NCBI GenBank assembly: GCA_905205975.1
Contig: CAJLFQ010000017.1
Coordinates: 1 to 34,411 of the forward strand
Source: an uncultured Eubacteriales bacterium
GTDB taxonomy: Bacteria > Bacillota > Clostridia > Oscillospirales > QAMX01
DNA: 34,411 bases
Reading direction: 5' to 3'
The notes beneath the pieces are model-generated. The model did not search any database. It had not been told where the DNA came from and was given only the letters and a program-made list of their open reading frames with translations. The stretch's first letter is position 1, and each line of letters begins with the position of its first letter. Positions 24,323 through 33,208 of the stretch are shown here, piece by piece. The translations under genes were made by a program, and so were the position numbers.

Positions 24323-25546
24323 ATGATTGATGAATTGCACAGCAAGCTGAAAACATTCGGCCAAGAACACCTGCTGACCGGCATTGAAACGCTGACGTCG
24401 TCTGCACGTGAAACCTATCTGGCCGCCTTAAACAGGCTGGACCTGCCCTATCTGACATCCTTGTACCGGCATGCAGACGTTTCTCCGACGCTCTCCGGCA
24501 CCATCTCGCCTTGCCGGTCTGTTGCAGCGGATCAGCTGACGCCGGATGAATCCGCCGCCTATCTTGCCTGCGGACGGCAACTGATTCACGATGGCGCAGT
24601 CGCCGTGGTCACGATGGCAGGCGGTCAGGGAACGCGCCTTGGCTATCACGGGCCAAAAGGGTGTTTTGATGTCGGCGTCGGCACCTCGCTTTTCGGTCTT
24701 CTGGCCGGCAGAATCCGTCATTTGGAGGCGGAAACCGGCGGATGCGTTCCGTGGTACATCATGACCAGCGTGGAAAACCATGCAGAAACCGTCGCATTCT
24801 TTGAACAGAACGACCATTTCGGTCTTTCGCCGGATCGGATTTTCTTTTTCCGTCAGGGGATGCTTCCGCTGTTGGATACCGCAGGCCGGATTCTCTTGGC
24901 AGACGCCGGAAAAATTGCAGAAGGACCGGACGGCAACGGCGGCGTATTTGCCGCTTTGGCTGCATCCGGTGCGTTGGATGACATGGCTGCGCGCCAGATA
25001 CAGCACGTCTTTTTCTGCGGCATCGACAATGCGCTTGCCAGACCTGCAGACCCGCTCTTTGTCGGATTTTTTGAACGGGATGGAGCGCCCTGCGCAAGTA
25101 AATCGGTTCGGAAATCCGCTCCGGAAGAACGTGTCGGCGTTTTCTGTCTGAAAGACGGTCATCCCTGTGTCATCGAGTACACAGAGCTGACGCCTGACAT
25201 GCGGGCCGCGACGAACGATGCCGGTGCACTCTTGTATGGCGATGCCAACATTGTCACGCATATGCTCCGCTTTGACGCTTTGAAGACCGTCTGTTCGCAG
25301 GGGCTTCCGATGCACACCGCGCACAAGGCGATTCCCTATTATGCAATCGAATCCGGTACGCATATCACACCGGACAAGCCGAACGCTCTGAAATTCGAGA
25401 GCTTTATTTTTGACGCTTTCGCATCGCTGGACCGCATGGTCGTTTTCCAGGTGGAGCGGACGCGTGAATTTGCGCCCGTCAAAAATGCGTCCGGCACCGA
25501 CAGCCCGGAAACCGCGCTGAACCTGCTGCGGCAGAACGGCTATTGA
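24323..25546 (+). CDS. UDPGP-family UDP-sugar pyrophosphorylase (UAP1-like)
   Basis: The 407-residue protein belongs to the eukaryote-type UDPGP family, which makes UDP-sugars such as UDP-GlcNAc or UDP-glucose from UTP and a sugar-1-phosphate. The signature is MAGGQGTRLG (98-107) followed by PKG (111-113) in the nucleotide-binding loop. FCGIDNALARPADP and the HTAHKAIPYY segment correspond to the sugar and UTP-binding parts of UAP1. It is shorter than the eukaryotic enzyme and differs from the usual bacterial GlmU and GalU. The start at 24323 has AGAAGGAA upstream; an ATG overlapping cca's stop lacks such a site. The next gene starts 11 bp after its stop. Confidence 0.88.
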   Translation: MIDELHSKLKTFGQEHLLTGIETLTSSARETYLAALNRLDLPYLTSLYRHADVSPTLSGTISPCRSVAADQLTPDESAAYLACGRQLIHDGAVAVVTMAGGQGTRLGYHGPKGCFDVGVGTSLFGLLAGRIRHLEAETGGCVPWYIMTSVENHAETVAFFEQNDHFGLSPDRIFFFRQGMLPLLDTAGRILLADAGKIAEGPDGNGGVFAALAASGALDDMAARQIQHVFFCGIDNALARPADPLFVGFFERDGAPCASKSVRKSAPEERVGVFCLKDGHPCVIEYTELTPDMRAATNDAGALLYGDANIVTHMLRFDALKTVCSQGLPMHTAHKAIPYYAIESGTHITPDKPNALKFESFIFDAFASLDRMVVFQVERTREFAPVKNASGTDSPETALNLLRQNGY

Positions 25547-25557
25547 TCGGAGTGCTT

Positions 25558-27330
25558 ATGAATTGGCTGCAACAACCCAAACCATTTTTATTTGACGGCG
25601 CCTTCGGAACCTATTATGCCGCTTTGGCGCAGACGGATGCCCCCTGTGAGCTGGCCAATTTGACCGACCCTGACACAGTGATTCAAATTCACCGCGAATA
25701 CATCGCAGCCGGTGCGCATGCCATCAAAACAAATACCTTCGCCTGTCATCCGCAAATGCTGCCGCCCGACGGCAGCAACGACTGGAAACAGCTTCTGACC
25801 GCCGGGTATGCCAACGCCTGTCACGCCGTCGAGGGCACGGATCGATTGGTTTTCGCCGACATCGGCCCGATTGCAGACGGCACGCCGGACGATTATCTGG
25901 CAGTGGCAGAGGTCTTTTTGTCGCTCGGCGCCACCCATTTTCTGTTTGAGACGCAGCCGGAACTCGACGCGCTGATACCGGCCTTTGCGTCCATCAAGCA
26001 ACACCCCGAAACGGCCATTCTGGTGTCCTTTGCCGCGGCGCAGGACGGCTTGACGCGGCTTGGTCAAAATGCCCGGACGCTCCTGCGTCAGGCAGCCGCT
26101 TTGGAAACGGTGGACGCCGTCGGTTTGAACTGCATTTGCGGTCCGGCACATCTTGTGCATCTGGTACAGGATGTACTGCCGCTGTCCAAGCCGTTTTCTG
26201 CCATGCCGAACGCCGGGTACCCAACAGTCTCAGGCGGGCGGATGGTCTATCTCAACAACACTTCTTATTACGCCGACAAGCTGTCTGAGCTGGCAGCTGC
26301 CGGATGCGCGATTCTCGGCGGCTGCTGCGGTACAACGCCGCGCCACATCCGCGCTTTTGCAGACCTTCAGCATACAGACCGTCCGGTTTTGCATATTCAG
26401 ACGCCGCAGCCGCCTGCCGCCAAGGATGCGGTGAAACCCAATGTTTTCCGCAGCAGGCTTTCTGCCGGGAAGCAAAAAGTCGTCGCCGTGGAAATCGACC
26501 CGCCTCAGACGTGTGATTTCGCGCCGGTATTCGAAGCGGCGCGCCTTCTGCAATCCGTCGGCGTTGACGTACTGACGTTTGCCGATTCTCCGCTTTCCCG
26601 CACAAGAGCCGACAGCATGGCGACAGCTGCCGCCGTCTCACAGCACTGCGGCATACCAGTTATGCCGCACTTGACGTGCCGCGACCGCAATCAGATCGCA
26701 CTCAAAGGCAGTTTGATCGCAGCCAATGCACTCGGCGTTTCCAACGTGCTGGCGCTGACCGGCGATCCAATCTCTAACTTGGACGGTTTGAGCGCAAAGG
26801 GCGTTTTTTCAATGAATTCGTTCGGGTTGACGCAGTTGATTCACGAGTGGAACGACACGCTTTTTTCCGCCAACCCGTTTTACATCGGCGGGGCGCTGAA
26901 TCTGAACGCCGCACAATTTGACGTTGAGCTGCGCCGTGCCGAGCGAAAATGTCAGCTCGGCGCCCGGTATTTCCTGACCCAGCCGATCTACTCCGAAACA
27001 GGGCTGACTAACCTGCACCTTGCGCGTCAGTCGCTGGATGCCAAACTCCTGGCAGGCATTTTTCCCGTCGCCAGCTATAAGAATGCGCTTTTTTTGAACA
27101 ATGAAGTGTCCGGCATCGATATTCCGGACGACTTTTTAGAAAAACTCCGCCATGCGGACCCGTCAGAGGTGCCGCAGCTCGCCACGGCCTTTGCGCTGCA
27201 AACCGCACGGGACGCGTCGCCGGACTGCGACGGCTTTTACCTGATGACGCCGCTCCGACGGTTCGATATTGTTCAGCTGCTGGCTGAACAGATTCTGGAT
27301 ACACTTTCACTTCCCCATCTGAAAGGATAG
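25558..27330 (+). CDS. Bifunctional homocysteine S-methyltransferase/5,10-methylene-THF reductase
   Basis: The 590-residue protein is a fusion of the YitJ type. Residues 5-285 are a homocysteine methyltransferase with zinc-binding C192 (GLNCICG) and the C256-C257 pair (GGCCGTTP). Residues 305-590 are a MetF-type FAD-linked reductase with EIDPP (312-316), HLTCRDRN and ALTGDPISNLDG segments. It would make methyl-THF and methylate homocysteine, producing methionine together with a corrinoid carrier and a methyl-THF methyltransferase, which is the next gene. CGGAG lies 5 nt before the ATG. It follows the UDP-sugar enzyme by 11 bp. No SAM or B12 riboswitch is visible nearby, since it is inside an operon. 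Confidence 0.92.
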   Translation: MNWLQQPKPFLFDGAFGTYYAALAQTDAPCELANLTDPDTVIQIHREYIAAGAHAIKTNTFACHPQMLPPDGSNDWKQLLTAGYANACHAVEGTDRLVFADIGPIADGTPDDYLAVAEVFLSLGATHFLFETQPELDALIPAFASIKQHPETAILVSFAAAQDGLTRLGQNARTLLRQAAALETVDAVGLNCICGPAHLVHLVQDVLPLSKPFSAMPNAGYPTVSGGRMVYLNNTSYYADKLSELAAAGCAILGGCCGTTPRHIRAFADLQHTDRPVLHIQTPQPPAAKDAVKPNVFRSRLSAGKQKVVAVEIDPPQTCDFAPVFEAARLLQSVGVDVLTFADSPLSRTRADSMATAAAVSQHCGIPVMPHLTCRDRNQIALKGSLIAANALGVSNVLALTGDPISNLDGLSAKGVFSMNSFGLTQLIHEWNDTLFSANPFYIGGALNLNAAQFDVELRRAERKCQLGARYFLTQPIYSETGLTNLHLARQSLDAKLLAGIFPVASYKNALFLNNEVSGIDIPDDFLEKLRHADPSEVPQLATAFALQTARDASPDCDGFYLMTPLRRFDIVQLLAEQILDTLSLPHLKG

Positions 27331-27336
27331 ATGACT

Positions 27337-28128
27337 ATGATTTGCATCATTGGAGAAAAACTCAACAGCTCCATCCCAAAAACGTTTGCCTGGATGCAGG
27401 CAGGTGATCTGGAGGCGCTGACTGCACTGGTGCGCAGCCAAAAGGAAGCCGGAGCCGATTTCATCGATCTCAACACCGCGCTCTGCGGTGCTGCCGGTTT
27501 GGATTTGATGCGCCAGCTGATTGGCGTCTGCCGCGCGGAAGACGTCGGCGTGATGCTGGACTCGCCCGATCCAGCCGTCATTGCGGATGTCCTCCCGGAA
27601 ACGGCCGGTATGAATGTCATCGTCAACTCCGTCACCTGCGATGAACGGATGCCCGAGCTTCTGCCGTTGATTGCAAAAGCAGGCTGCGGCGTTGTTCTGC
27701 TCCCCATCTATCACGGCAAGATTCCGGAAACGGCCTCCGAACGTGTGGAAAATGCCGCCGCGGCCGTTGACAAGCTGGTTTCTGGCGGCGTTGCACTGCA
27801 CAACATCTATATCGACGCACTGGTGGAATCAATTGCCACGACACCCGGCGCGGGACAAACGACCGTTGAAACGATCCGTCTGCTGCATGAAACGCTGCCC
27901 GGCTGCCACATCGTCTGCGGGCTGTCCAACATCTCGTTCGGCCTGCCTGCACGCGCCGACCTCAACGCCGCTGCGCTGGCCATGTTTGCCGCCAATGGTC
28001 TGGATGCAGCAATCTGTGACCCGCTTTCCCCTGCCGTTGCCACGGCGATTCGTTCCGCTGCCGCCATTCTCGGAGAAGACGATTACTGCATCGACTTCAT
28101 CGAGTATATCCGCGAAACACGAGACTAA
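27337..28128 (+). CDS. Methyltetrahydrofolate methyltransferase (MetH/AcsE pterin-binding domain)
   Basis: This 263-residue protein is the stand-alone pterin-binding (dihydropteroate synthase-like) TIM barrel of MetH or AcsE. It transfers methyl from methyl-THF to a corrinoid protein. The N-terminal IIGEKLNSSIPKTFAWM, DFIDLNTA, VNSVTCDE, and CGLSNISFGLP segments match this family. Two ATG codons occur at 27331 and 27337; the second has AAGGA 9 nt upstream and is preferred. It starts 6 bp after the homocysteine methyltransferase/MTHFR fusion. The corrinoid-binding partner is not in the window, so the methionine synthase activities are split over separate genes. An acetyl-CoA pathway role is less likely without acs genes. 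Confidence 0.88.
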   Translation: MICIIGEKLNSSIPKTFAWMQAGDLEALTALVRSQKEAGADFIDLNTALCGAAGLDLMRQLIGVCRAEDVGVMLDSPDPAVIADVLPETAGMNVIVNSVTCDERMPELLPLIAKAGCGVVLLPIYHGKIPETASERVENAAAAVDKLVSGGVALHNIYIDALVESIATTPGAGQTTVETIRLLHETLPGCHIVCGLSNISFGLPARADLNAAALAMFAANGLDAAICDPLSPAVATAIRSAAAILGEDDYCIDFIEYIRETRD

Positions 28129-28200
28129 GTTTCCTGCCCGGGCTGTGCACCGGACAATCCAAACCAATGGATTGCAACTATCATCTAGGAGGTCCCCCCT

Positions 28201-29661
28201 ATGGCTGTGTATATTGGAAACCGGCTGGAGTGTTTTTTTGATCAGGCGCTTTTGGATATGGAGGCTACGACCGCAGAAATCCGGCTGCACCCGCCGGTCA
28301 GGCGAGGCAGCGTGATGACGCACGACGCCGCTTGGGAGGGCGACATGAGCGATTATCATGTCATTCTGAAAGACGGCGATTTGTACCGGATGTACTATCT
28401 CGGATGGCGGTATCACGGCAACGAGCCTGTCGTCTGCTATGCGGAAAGCCATGATGCGATCCACTGGGTCAAACCGATGCTCGGCATCTGCGAATTCAAC
28501 GGTTCCCGCGCAAACAACATCATCCTTGACCGCAGTGAAAATGCCGGCATCGACAACTTCATGGTCTTCCTCGATGAAAATCCGGCCTGCAGCCCGGATC
28601 AGAAATACAAAGCGCTTGCCGTGTACGAGGAAATCCAAAATGGCACAAAGCAGTGGATGGGGCTTTATCTGTATGTCAGCCCGGACGGAATCCATTTCAC
28701 CAGAGAACGGCTTGTTTCAACCAATGGCGTTTTTGATTCCATGAACGTCGCATTCTGGGACAAGCAAGCCCAAAAATACCGGTGCTATTTTCGAGGCTTT
28801 CATCCGGCGCCGGAAGGAACGCCGTCTTCACCCACCGGGAACGACATTCGCGATATCCGGTATATGGAATCCGACGATTTTATCCATTGGAGCGAACCGG
28901 TCATCCTTTGTTTCGGGGATACCGAGGATATGTCGCTCTATACCAACAACGTGCAGCCGTATTACCGCGCGCCCCATCTTCTGATCGGTCTGCCGACGCG
29001 TTATACGGAGCGTTTGGTTTGGGACGACAGTTTTGAAGAACTCTGCGGCAAGGAGAAACGTCTTGCTCGCATGAAGGACTGCCAGCGATATGGGCTGGTT
29101 GTAACCGATGCGCTGTTTATGACCTCGCGGAACGGTGTAGATTTCACCAGATACGATGAGGCCTGGATGCCTCCGCAGCCTGAAAATGGCAGAAACTGGG
29201 GATACGGCGATTGCTATTTTGCATACGGCATGGTTGAAACGGATTCCCCGGTCGATGGCGAAGAGCCGGAGCTGTCCCTCTTCTATTCCTGCGAAAACCA
29301 CTGGATGGGGATTCCGGCTGAGCTTGTCCGGTATGCCATCCGGCGCGACGGATTTGTTTCACTCCATGCCGGGGCCAAGGAAAAGATTGTTTTGACAAAG
29401 CCCTTCCGCTATGAGGGGAACCGTCTTTTTGTCAACTTTGCAACTTCGGGCAAAGGCTCCGCACGTTTTACACTGCTGGATTTGGACGGAAACCGTTATC
29501 AAAGCGTGCCGCATTTCGGGAATTCCACCAATCGGCAAATCGCGATCGAAAACAATGCCATCGAAAAACTCTCCGGGAAACCAGTCCAGCTGGAAATCCG
29601 GATGCAGGAAGCGGATCTGTACGCATTCCGGTTTGGCGCGCGTTCGGAATCCGCTCAGTAA
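28201..29661 (+). CDS. Five-bladed beta-propeller glycosidase-like protein
   Basis: The 486-residue protein looks like a GH32/GH43/GH130-type five-bladed propeller. Repeated blade-like segments are YHVILKDGDLYRMYYLGW, AESHDAIHWVKP, YVSPDGIHF, YMESDDFIHWSEP and MTSRNGVDFTRYDE. A C-terminal beta-sandwich (about 395-480) follows, resembling the GH32 accessory module. Blade-borne Asp and Glu are present, but I cannot pick the catalytic set with confidence. No signal peptide. AGGAGG lies 8 nt before the ATG. It follows the methyl-THF methyltransferase by 72 bp, with only a small 7-bp hairpin (28155-28174) between, and is closed by a strong terminator. It is probably the last gene of the transcript from the pgi promoter. 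Confidence 0.75.
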   Translation: MAVYIGNRLECFFDQALLDMEATTAEIRLHPPVRRGSVMTHDAAWEGDMSDYHVILKDGDLYRMYYLGWRYHGNEPVVCYAESHDAIHWVKPMLGICEFNGSRANNIILDRSENAGIDNFMVFLDENPACSPDQKYKALAVYEEIQNGTKQWMGLYLYVSPDGIHFTRERLVSTNGVFDSMNVAFWDKQAQKYRCYFRGFHPAPEGTPSSPTGNDIRDIRYMESDDFIHWSEPVILCFGDTEDMSLYTNNVQPYYRAPHLLIGLPTRYTERLVWDDSFEELCGKEKRLARMKDCQRYGLVVTDALFMTSRNGVDFTRYDEAWMPPQPENGRNWGYGDCYFAYGMVETDSPVDGEEPELSLFYSCENHWMGIPAELVRYAIRRDGFVSLHAGAKEKIVLTKPFRYEGNRLFVNFATSGKGSARFTLLDLDGNRYQSVPHFGNSTNRQIAIENNAIEKLSGKPVQLEIRMQEADLYAFRFGARSESAQ

Positions 29662-29671
29662 ATCGGCAAAC

Positions 29672-29707
29672 AAAACAGCCGTGCATTTCAAAATGCACGG
29701 CTGTTTT
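29672..29707. terminator. Bidirectional terminator between convergent genes
   Basis: Arms 29672-29688 and 29691-29707 are perfect complements (AAAACAGCCGTGCATTT). A-rich and U-rich ends on both strands make it a terminator in both directions. It lies 10 bp after the propeller gene stop and 39 bp from the SDR stop. Confidence 0.92.
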
Positions 29708-29746
29708 ATTTGCTTCGGTTGATTCTCGCTCGTTTTCCGGCGGTTT

Positions 29747-30508
29747 CTATTTGATTTTCATCCAGATCCGCATGATTGCGTCGTGCGGGAGGATTTTCGC
29801 CAGCAGGCGGTGCAGTTTGACATGCAGACCGTAGACCGACATATCATGCGATTTGGCCGCGTCGCGATAGGCTTGGCGCACCACATCTTCGCTTTCATAC
29901 AGCGGTTTGAAATTGTTGCAGGCGTCCGGATGCGCCGTATCTTTTGCAACGGCGAAAAACTCCGTGCGGACAAAGCCGGGGCAAACGGCTGTTACCGAGA
30001 TGCCGCGTGTTTTCAGCTCCACATTGAGCGCACGGCAGAAACTGACAACAAATGCTTTTGTGGCCGCGTACAGATTGAATTCCGGCAGCGGCTGGAAGGC
30101 CGACGAAGAGCCCATCACAATGATTCGGCTGCCCGCCTTCATATAAGACAGCGCCGTCCGGCAGGAACGGACAACCGCTTTACAGTTCAGATCAATCATA
30201 TTGCTGATCTCTTCATCGGAGAGATCCAGGCATGCGCCGAATTTTCCAAATCCGGCGGCGCAGACGAGGAGCTGAATTTCTGCGCCTGCATTTTTCAGGA
30301 GCAGATCCAACGTTTCAAAGCTCTGCACATTCAGCAGATCGAGCGGCAGCGGCCGCACCGGAACCGGCAGCGTATCCGCCAGCTCGCGCAGCCGATCCGC
30401 CCGCCGGGCGACCACCCAGATTTCATCGAATCCGCCATGCTGGGCCGCCTGAACGGCAAATTCGCGCCCCAAACCGCTGGAGGCGCCGGTAATCAATGCA
30501 ATTTTCAT
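29747..30508 (-). CDS. Short-chain dehydrogenase/reductase
   Basis: The 253-residue protein is a classical SDR, an NAD(P)-dependent oxidoreductase. TGASSGLG at 8-15 binds the cofactor, AAGFG replaces the NNAG motif, SSS carries the catalytic serine and YAATK the Tyr-Lys pair. The 45-residue C-terminal tail is basic. ARR after the second strand suggests NADP preference. The closest common members are annotated as ketoacyl-ACP-reductase-like or DltE-like proteins, but the substrate is unknown. AAAGGAAG precedes the ATG. It stands alone between a bidirectional terminator and a divergent promoter shared with GH32. Confidence 0.93.
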   Translation of the reverse strand: MKIALITGASSGLGREFAVQAAQHGGFDEIWVVARRADRLRELADTLPVPVRPLPLDLLNVQSFETLDLLLKNAGAEIQLLVCAAGFGKFGACLDLSDEEISNMIDLNCKAVVRSCRTALSYMKAGSRIIVMGSSSAFQPLPEFNLYAATKAFVVSFCRALNVELKTRGISVTAVCPGFVRTEFFAVAKDTAHPDACNNFKPLYESEDVVRQAYRDAAKSHDMSVYGLHVKLHRLLAKILPHDAIMRIWMKIK

Positions 30509-30586
30509 GGGGTTCTTCCTTTCTGTATAGGCTTCTGTATATTCTGCAAGTTCTGCATCCGGTTCGGATGTTTGTCATCTGTTGAT

Positions 30587-30615
30587 ATTATACCACACAA
30601 CCCCGTGATCAACAA
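30587..30615 (-). promoter_or_regulatory. Promoter of the SDR gene
   Basis: Minus strand TTGTTG (30610-30615), 17-bp spacer ending in TGG, then TATAAT (30587-30592), about 79 bp before the start codon. Confidence 0.7.
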
Positions 30616-30644
30616 GCAGAATTTGATGAACGGTCCGTTTTGCA

Positions 30645-30674
30645 TTGACGCTTCCGGCGCGATTGTGGTATAAT
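30645..30674 (+). promoter_or_regulatory. Promoter of the GH32 gene
   Basis: TTGACG (30645-30650), 18-bp spacer ending in TGG, then TATAAT (30669-30674). The start codon at 30709 gives a short leader of about 28 nt that contains the AGAAAGG ribosome binding site. Confidence 0.82.
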
Positions 30675-30708
30675 AGCGCCAGAACGAATGAGAAAGGCTT
30701 TGAACGAT

Positions 30709-32193
30709 ATGCGTTATTTACCCGTACCCGTTTCTGATCGGGCCGACCCGGTTAAACTCCGCATTTTCCATGACGGCCGCCTCGTGCGCGACCTTGACGT
30801 CCGCTTTTCTCCGGAATCGCCCGATCATATTTATACATACCCCCTGCCGATGGACGATTGCACCGTGACCGTCCATGATGTGCCCTATGCGCCGGTACTT
30901 TTGGATGCGCCTGCCGCATTTGATGTTGTGCGTCCCGCTTGGCACTTCACCGCCGACGGCTGGCTGAATGACCCGAACGGCTGCTTTTTGGGTGTCGACG
31001 GGCTGTATCACCTCTTTTACCAGTTCAACCCGGTCGGTTCCGCATGGGGCAACATGCACTGGGGGCATGCGGTTTCACGCGACCTCCTGCACTGGGAAAG
31101 CCGCCCGACTGCACTCTTCCCGGATGAAACGGGCACCATGTTTTCCGGCAGTGCGGTTGTAGATGCGGACAATGTCAGCGGTCTCGGCGACGGCTCGCGT
31201 CCGCCGGTCTTGTTGTTTTATACGGCCGCGGGCGGCACGAATGAGCTTTCTGCCGGCCGGCGTTTTGTGCAGTGTCTGGCATACAGCACCGATGGCGGCA
31301 CGTCGTTTCGGAAATATGATGCCAATCCGGTCATTCCCTGGCTGGAGGCTGAGAACCGCGACCCGAAAGTCTTTCCGGCTGTCGACGGCACCTATGTCTG
31401 CGCGCTCTACCTTTCGGGCAATGATTATGCGATCTTTTCATCGCATGACCTGCTGCACTGGACCATGACGCAGCGTCTGACGCTTCCGGGCGATGGCGAG
31501 TGTCCGGATCTTTATCCGCTGTCCTATGAAGGCGGCGTCAAGTGGATCTTTTCTGGGGCGTCCGGCTGGTATCTGACCGGCGACCTGCACGACGGCGTGT
31601 TTACCGTTGACGAATTTCCGCCCCGCAGAATCGGGTGTGATTCCGACGACAGCTATGCAGCACAGACGTTCTTCAGCTTTGACGGCGTCCGCCGCCGGAT
31701 CGCATGGAGCCGCTGGCATTATGCCGGTTCAACCGGCTTGCCGTACCGCTGTTCCATGACGACGCCGACCATTCTTTCACTCCGCTCGTTTGACGGCGTT
31801 CCCCGGATTTGTTCGCAACCGATCCTTCCGCCGGATGCGGCTCCGGCAGCCCTTGCATGGGAGAAAACTGCGCACGGGGTTTCTGCGGAACTGCCTGCGC
31901 TGCCGCTTCTGCTCACGTTTGAGGCTGATGCAGACGCTTCATTTGACTGGACTGTCTGCGGCGTTGCAATCGCCTGTCACGACCGCGTTCTGACGTTTGA
32001 CGGCACCGATGTTCCGCTGCCCTGTGCTTTGGGAACCATCCGCCTGATTCTGGATCATTTTTCTTTGGAGCTGGCAACCTGTCAGGGCACCGTTCTGCTG
32101 ACGCATTCTCTGCCGGAAGATGCGCCTGCATGGTTCGAAATCCGCCGGATGCAGGGCGTTCGCGCGGATGGGCTGACGCCGGGTTCCTGCTGA
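30709..32193 (+). CDS. GH32 beta-fructosidase (sucrose/fructan hydrolase)
   Basis: The 494-residue protein is a glycoside hydrolase family 32 enzyme releasing fructose from sucrose, levan or inulin-type chains. D88 in WLNDPNG is the nucleophile, D218 in RDPK the transition-state stabiliser and E264 in ECPD the acid/base. It has about 75 extra residues of beta-sandwich-like sequence before the five-bladed propeller and a C-terminal beta-sandwich. No signal peptide, so it is cytoplasmic. The start at 30709 has AGAAAGG upstream; an in-frame ATG at 30688 sits at the predicted +1 without such a site. It is divergent from the SDR gene. No PTS or fructokinase lies nearby. Confidence 0.95.
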   Translation: MRYLPVPVSDRADPVKLRIFHDGRLVRDLDVRFSPESPDHIYTYPLPMDDCTVTVHDVPYAPVLLDAPAAFDVVRPAWHFTADGWLNDPNGCFLGVDGLYHLFYQFNPVGSAWGNMHWGHAVSRDLLHWESRPTALFPDETGTMFSGSAVVDADNVSGLGDGSRPPVLLFYTAAGGTNELSAGRRFVQCLAYSTDGGTSFRKYDANPVIPWLEAENRDPKVFPAVDGTYVCALYLSGNDYAIFSSHDLLHWTMTQRLTLPGDGECPDLYPLSYEGGVKWIFSGASGWYLTGDLHDGVFTVDEFPPRRIGCDSDDSYAAQTFFSFDGVRRRIAWSRWHYAGSTGLPYRCSMTTPTILSLRSFDGVPRICSQPILPPDAAPAALAWEKTAHGVSAELPALPLLLTFEADADASFDWTVCGVAIACHDRVLTFDGTDVPLPCALGTIRLILDHFSLELATCQGTVLLTHSLPEDAPAWFEIRRMQGVRADGLTPGSC

Positions 32194-32260
32194 GATCACC
32201 CATCGCGATGCCTGAGCTTTTGAGAATCTGCAATCGAACGATTTGGGAGATGATTGTACC

Positions 32261-33208
32261 ATGCATGCCACCTATACGACCGTTTATACGCTCAAAAAAG
32301 ACTGCCCGATTGACGTCGCTTTTCTCTGCCCATCCTGCGGGGCACCGATTGTCTGCACATTTCATGCGCATCTTGAAATCGAGCGGGCCGATACCGCGTT
32401 CCGCGGCGACGCCATCGACCCCATTGAAACCATGAGCGTCCGTGCAAAGCAGGCTGAGATCCGCCGGATTGAGGCATGCCGGACAGCGCGTCAGGTGCTG
32501 CAAAGCGGTGTGCTTTCCATTGACGACGGTTCAACCGGCTGCAGCGTCAAGAGCTGGCTCTCGCATCATATCTTCCCCTGCCCGAACTGCGGGCATCGCG
32601 CCCCTTGGCAGGAGCCATCTGCTACCCGTGCGTTGGAGATTCTGCCGGATAAATCGTTCCCCACGGTTTTTCATCAGGCGGCTGACGCCGTTGCCTGGGC
32701 ACGCAAAGAGGCGGTTTCCTATATCGGGCGCTTCAAGGCAAATCACAGGCCGCGTGCATATGCCATGGATGCCGTGCTGCTTGCCAAGCAGCAGCAAGAG
32801 TTGCTCCGTCAAAAAGCCGTCCTGCCCGAAGCCGCCCGCTGCGCGGAGGCCATCAAAGAACGTGACCGTCTGACCGTTCAGCGCAGGCTGGCGGGCGCTT
32901 TCGCATTTCAGGAAAAGAGTGCGCTGAAAAAGAAAATTCAGGCTTTAAATGCTGAAATCCCTGCTTTAGAACGCGCACGTTCCGACAGACAGCGCCAGTT
33001 GGAAACCGACCTTGCGGATTGTTCCGCTGCACTGCGCAAAGCGCGTTGTGCAGCATTTGGATATGCCACCACCTTTGAAGCCATTACAAACGATTCCGCC
33101 ACCTGCTATATTCCAGAGCCGAATCCGATTCCGCCGGAAATTCTGGCGCTCGCCAGAGCGTTCGGCATCGATGTGCCGCCCGCTGTTTCAGAAAGCAGGC
33201 GTGCATGA
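32261..33208 (+). CDS. Uncharacterised zinc-ribbon coiled-coil protein, paralogue A
   Basis: The 315-residue protein has no family I can name. Two CxxC knuckles, C23/C26 (FLCPSCGAP) and C107/C110 (PCPNCGHRAPWQ), probably make one zinc site, with a helical stretch between. A PTVFHQAADAVAWA segment comes next. Residues 180-260 are rich in Lys, Arg, Glu, Ala and Leu and predicted to be a coiled coil. No signal peptide or membrane segment. GGGAG lies 12 nt before the ATG. It overlaps paralogue B by 4 bp (ATGA) and shares its knuckles and several segments, so the pair arose by duplication. A promoter of its own was not seen; it starts 67 bp after the GH32 gene. Confidence 0.85.
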   Translation: MHATYTTVYTLKKDCPIDVAFLCPSCGAPIVCTFHAHLEIERADTAFRGDAIDPIETMSVRAKQAEIRRIEACRTARQVLQSGVLSIDDGSTGCSVKSWLSHHIFPCPNCGHRAPWQEPSATRALEILPDKSFPTVFHQAADAVAWARKEAVSYIGRFKANHRPRAYAMDAVLLAKQQQELLRQKAVLPEAARCAEAIKERDRLTVQRRLAGAFAFQEKSALKKKIQALNAEIPALERARSDRQRQLETDLADCSAALRKARCAAFGYATTFEAITNDSATCYIPEPNPIPPEILALARAFGIDVPPAVSESRRA

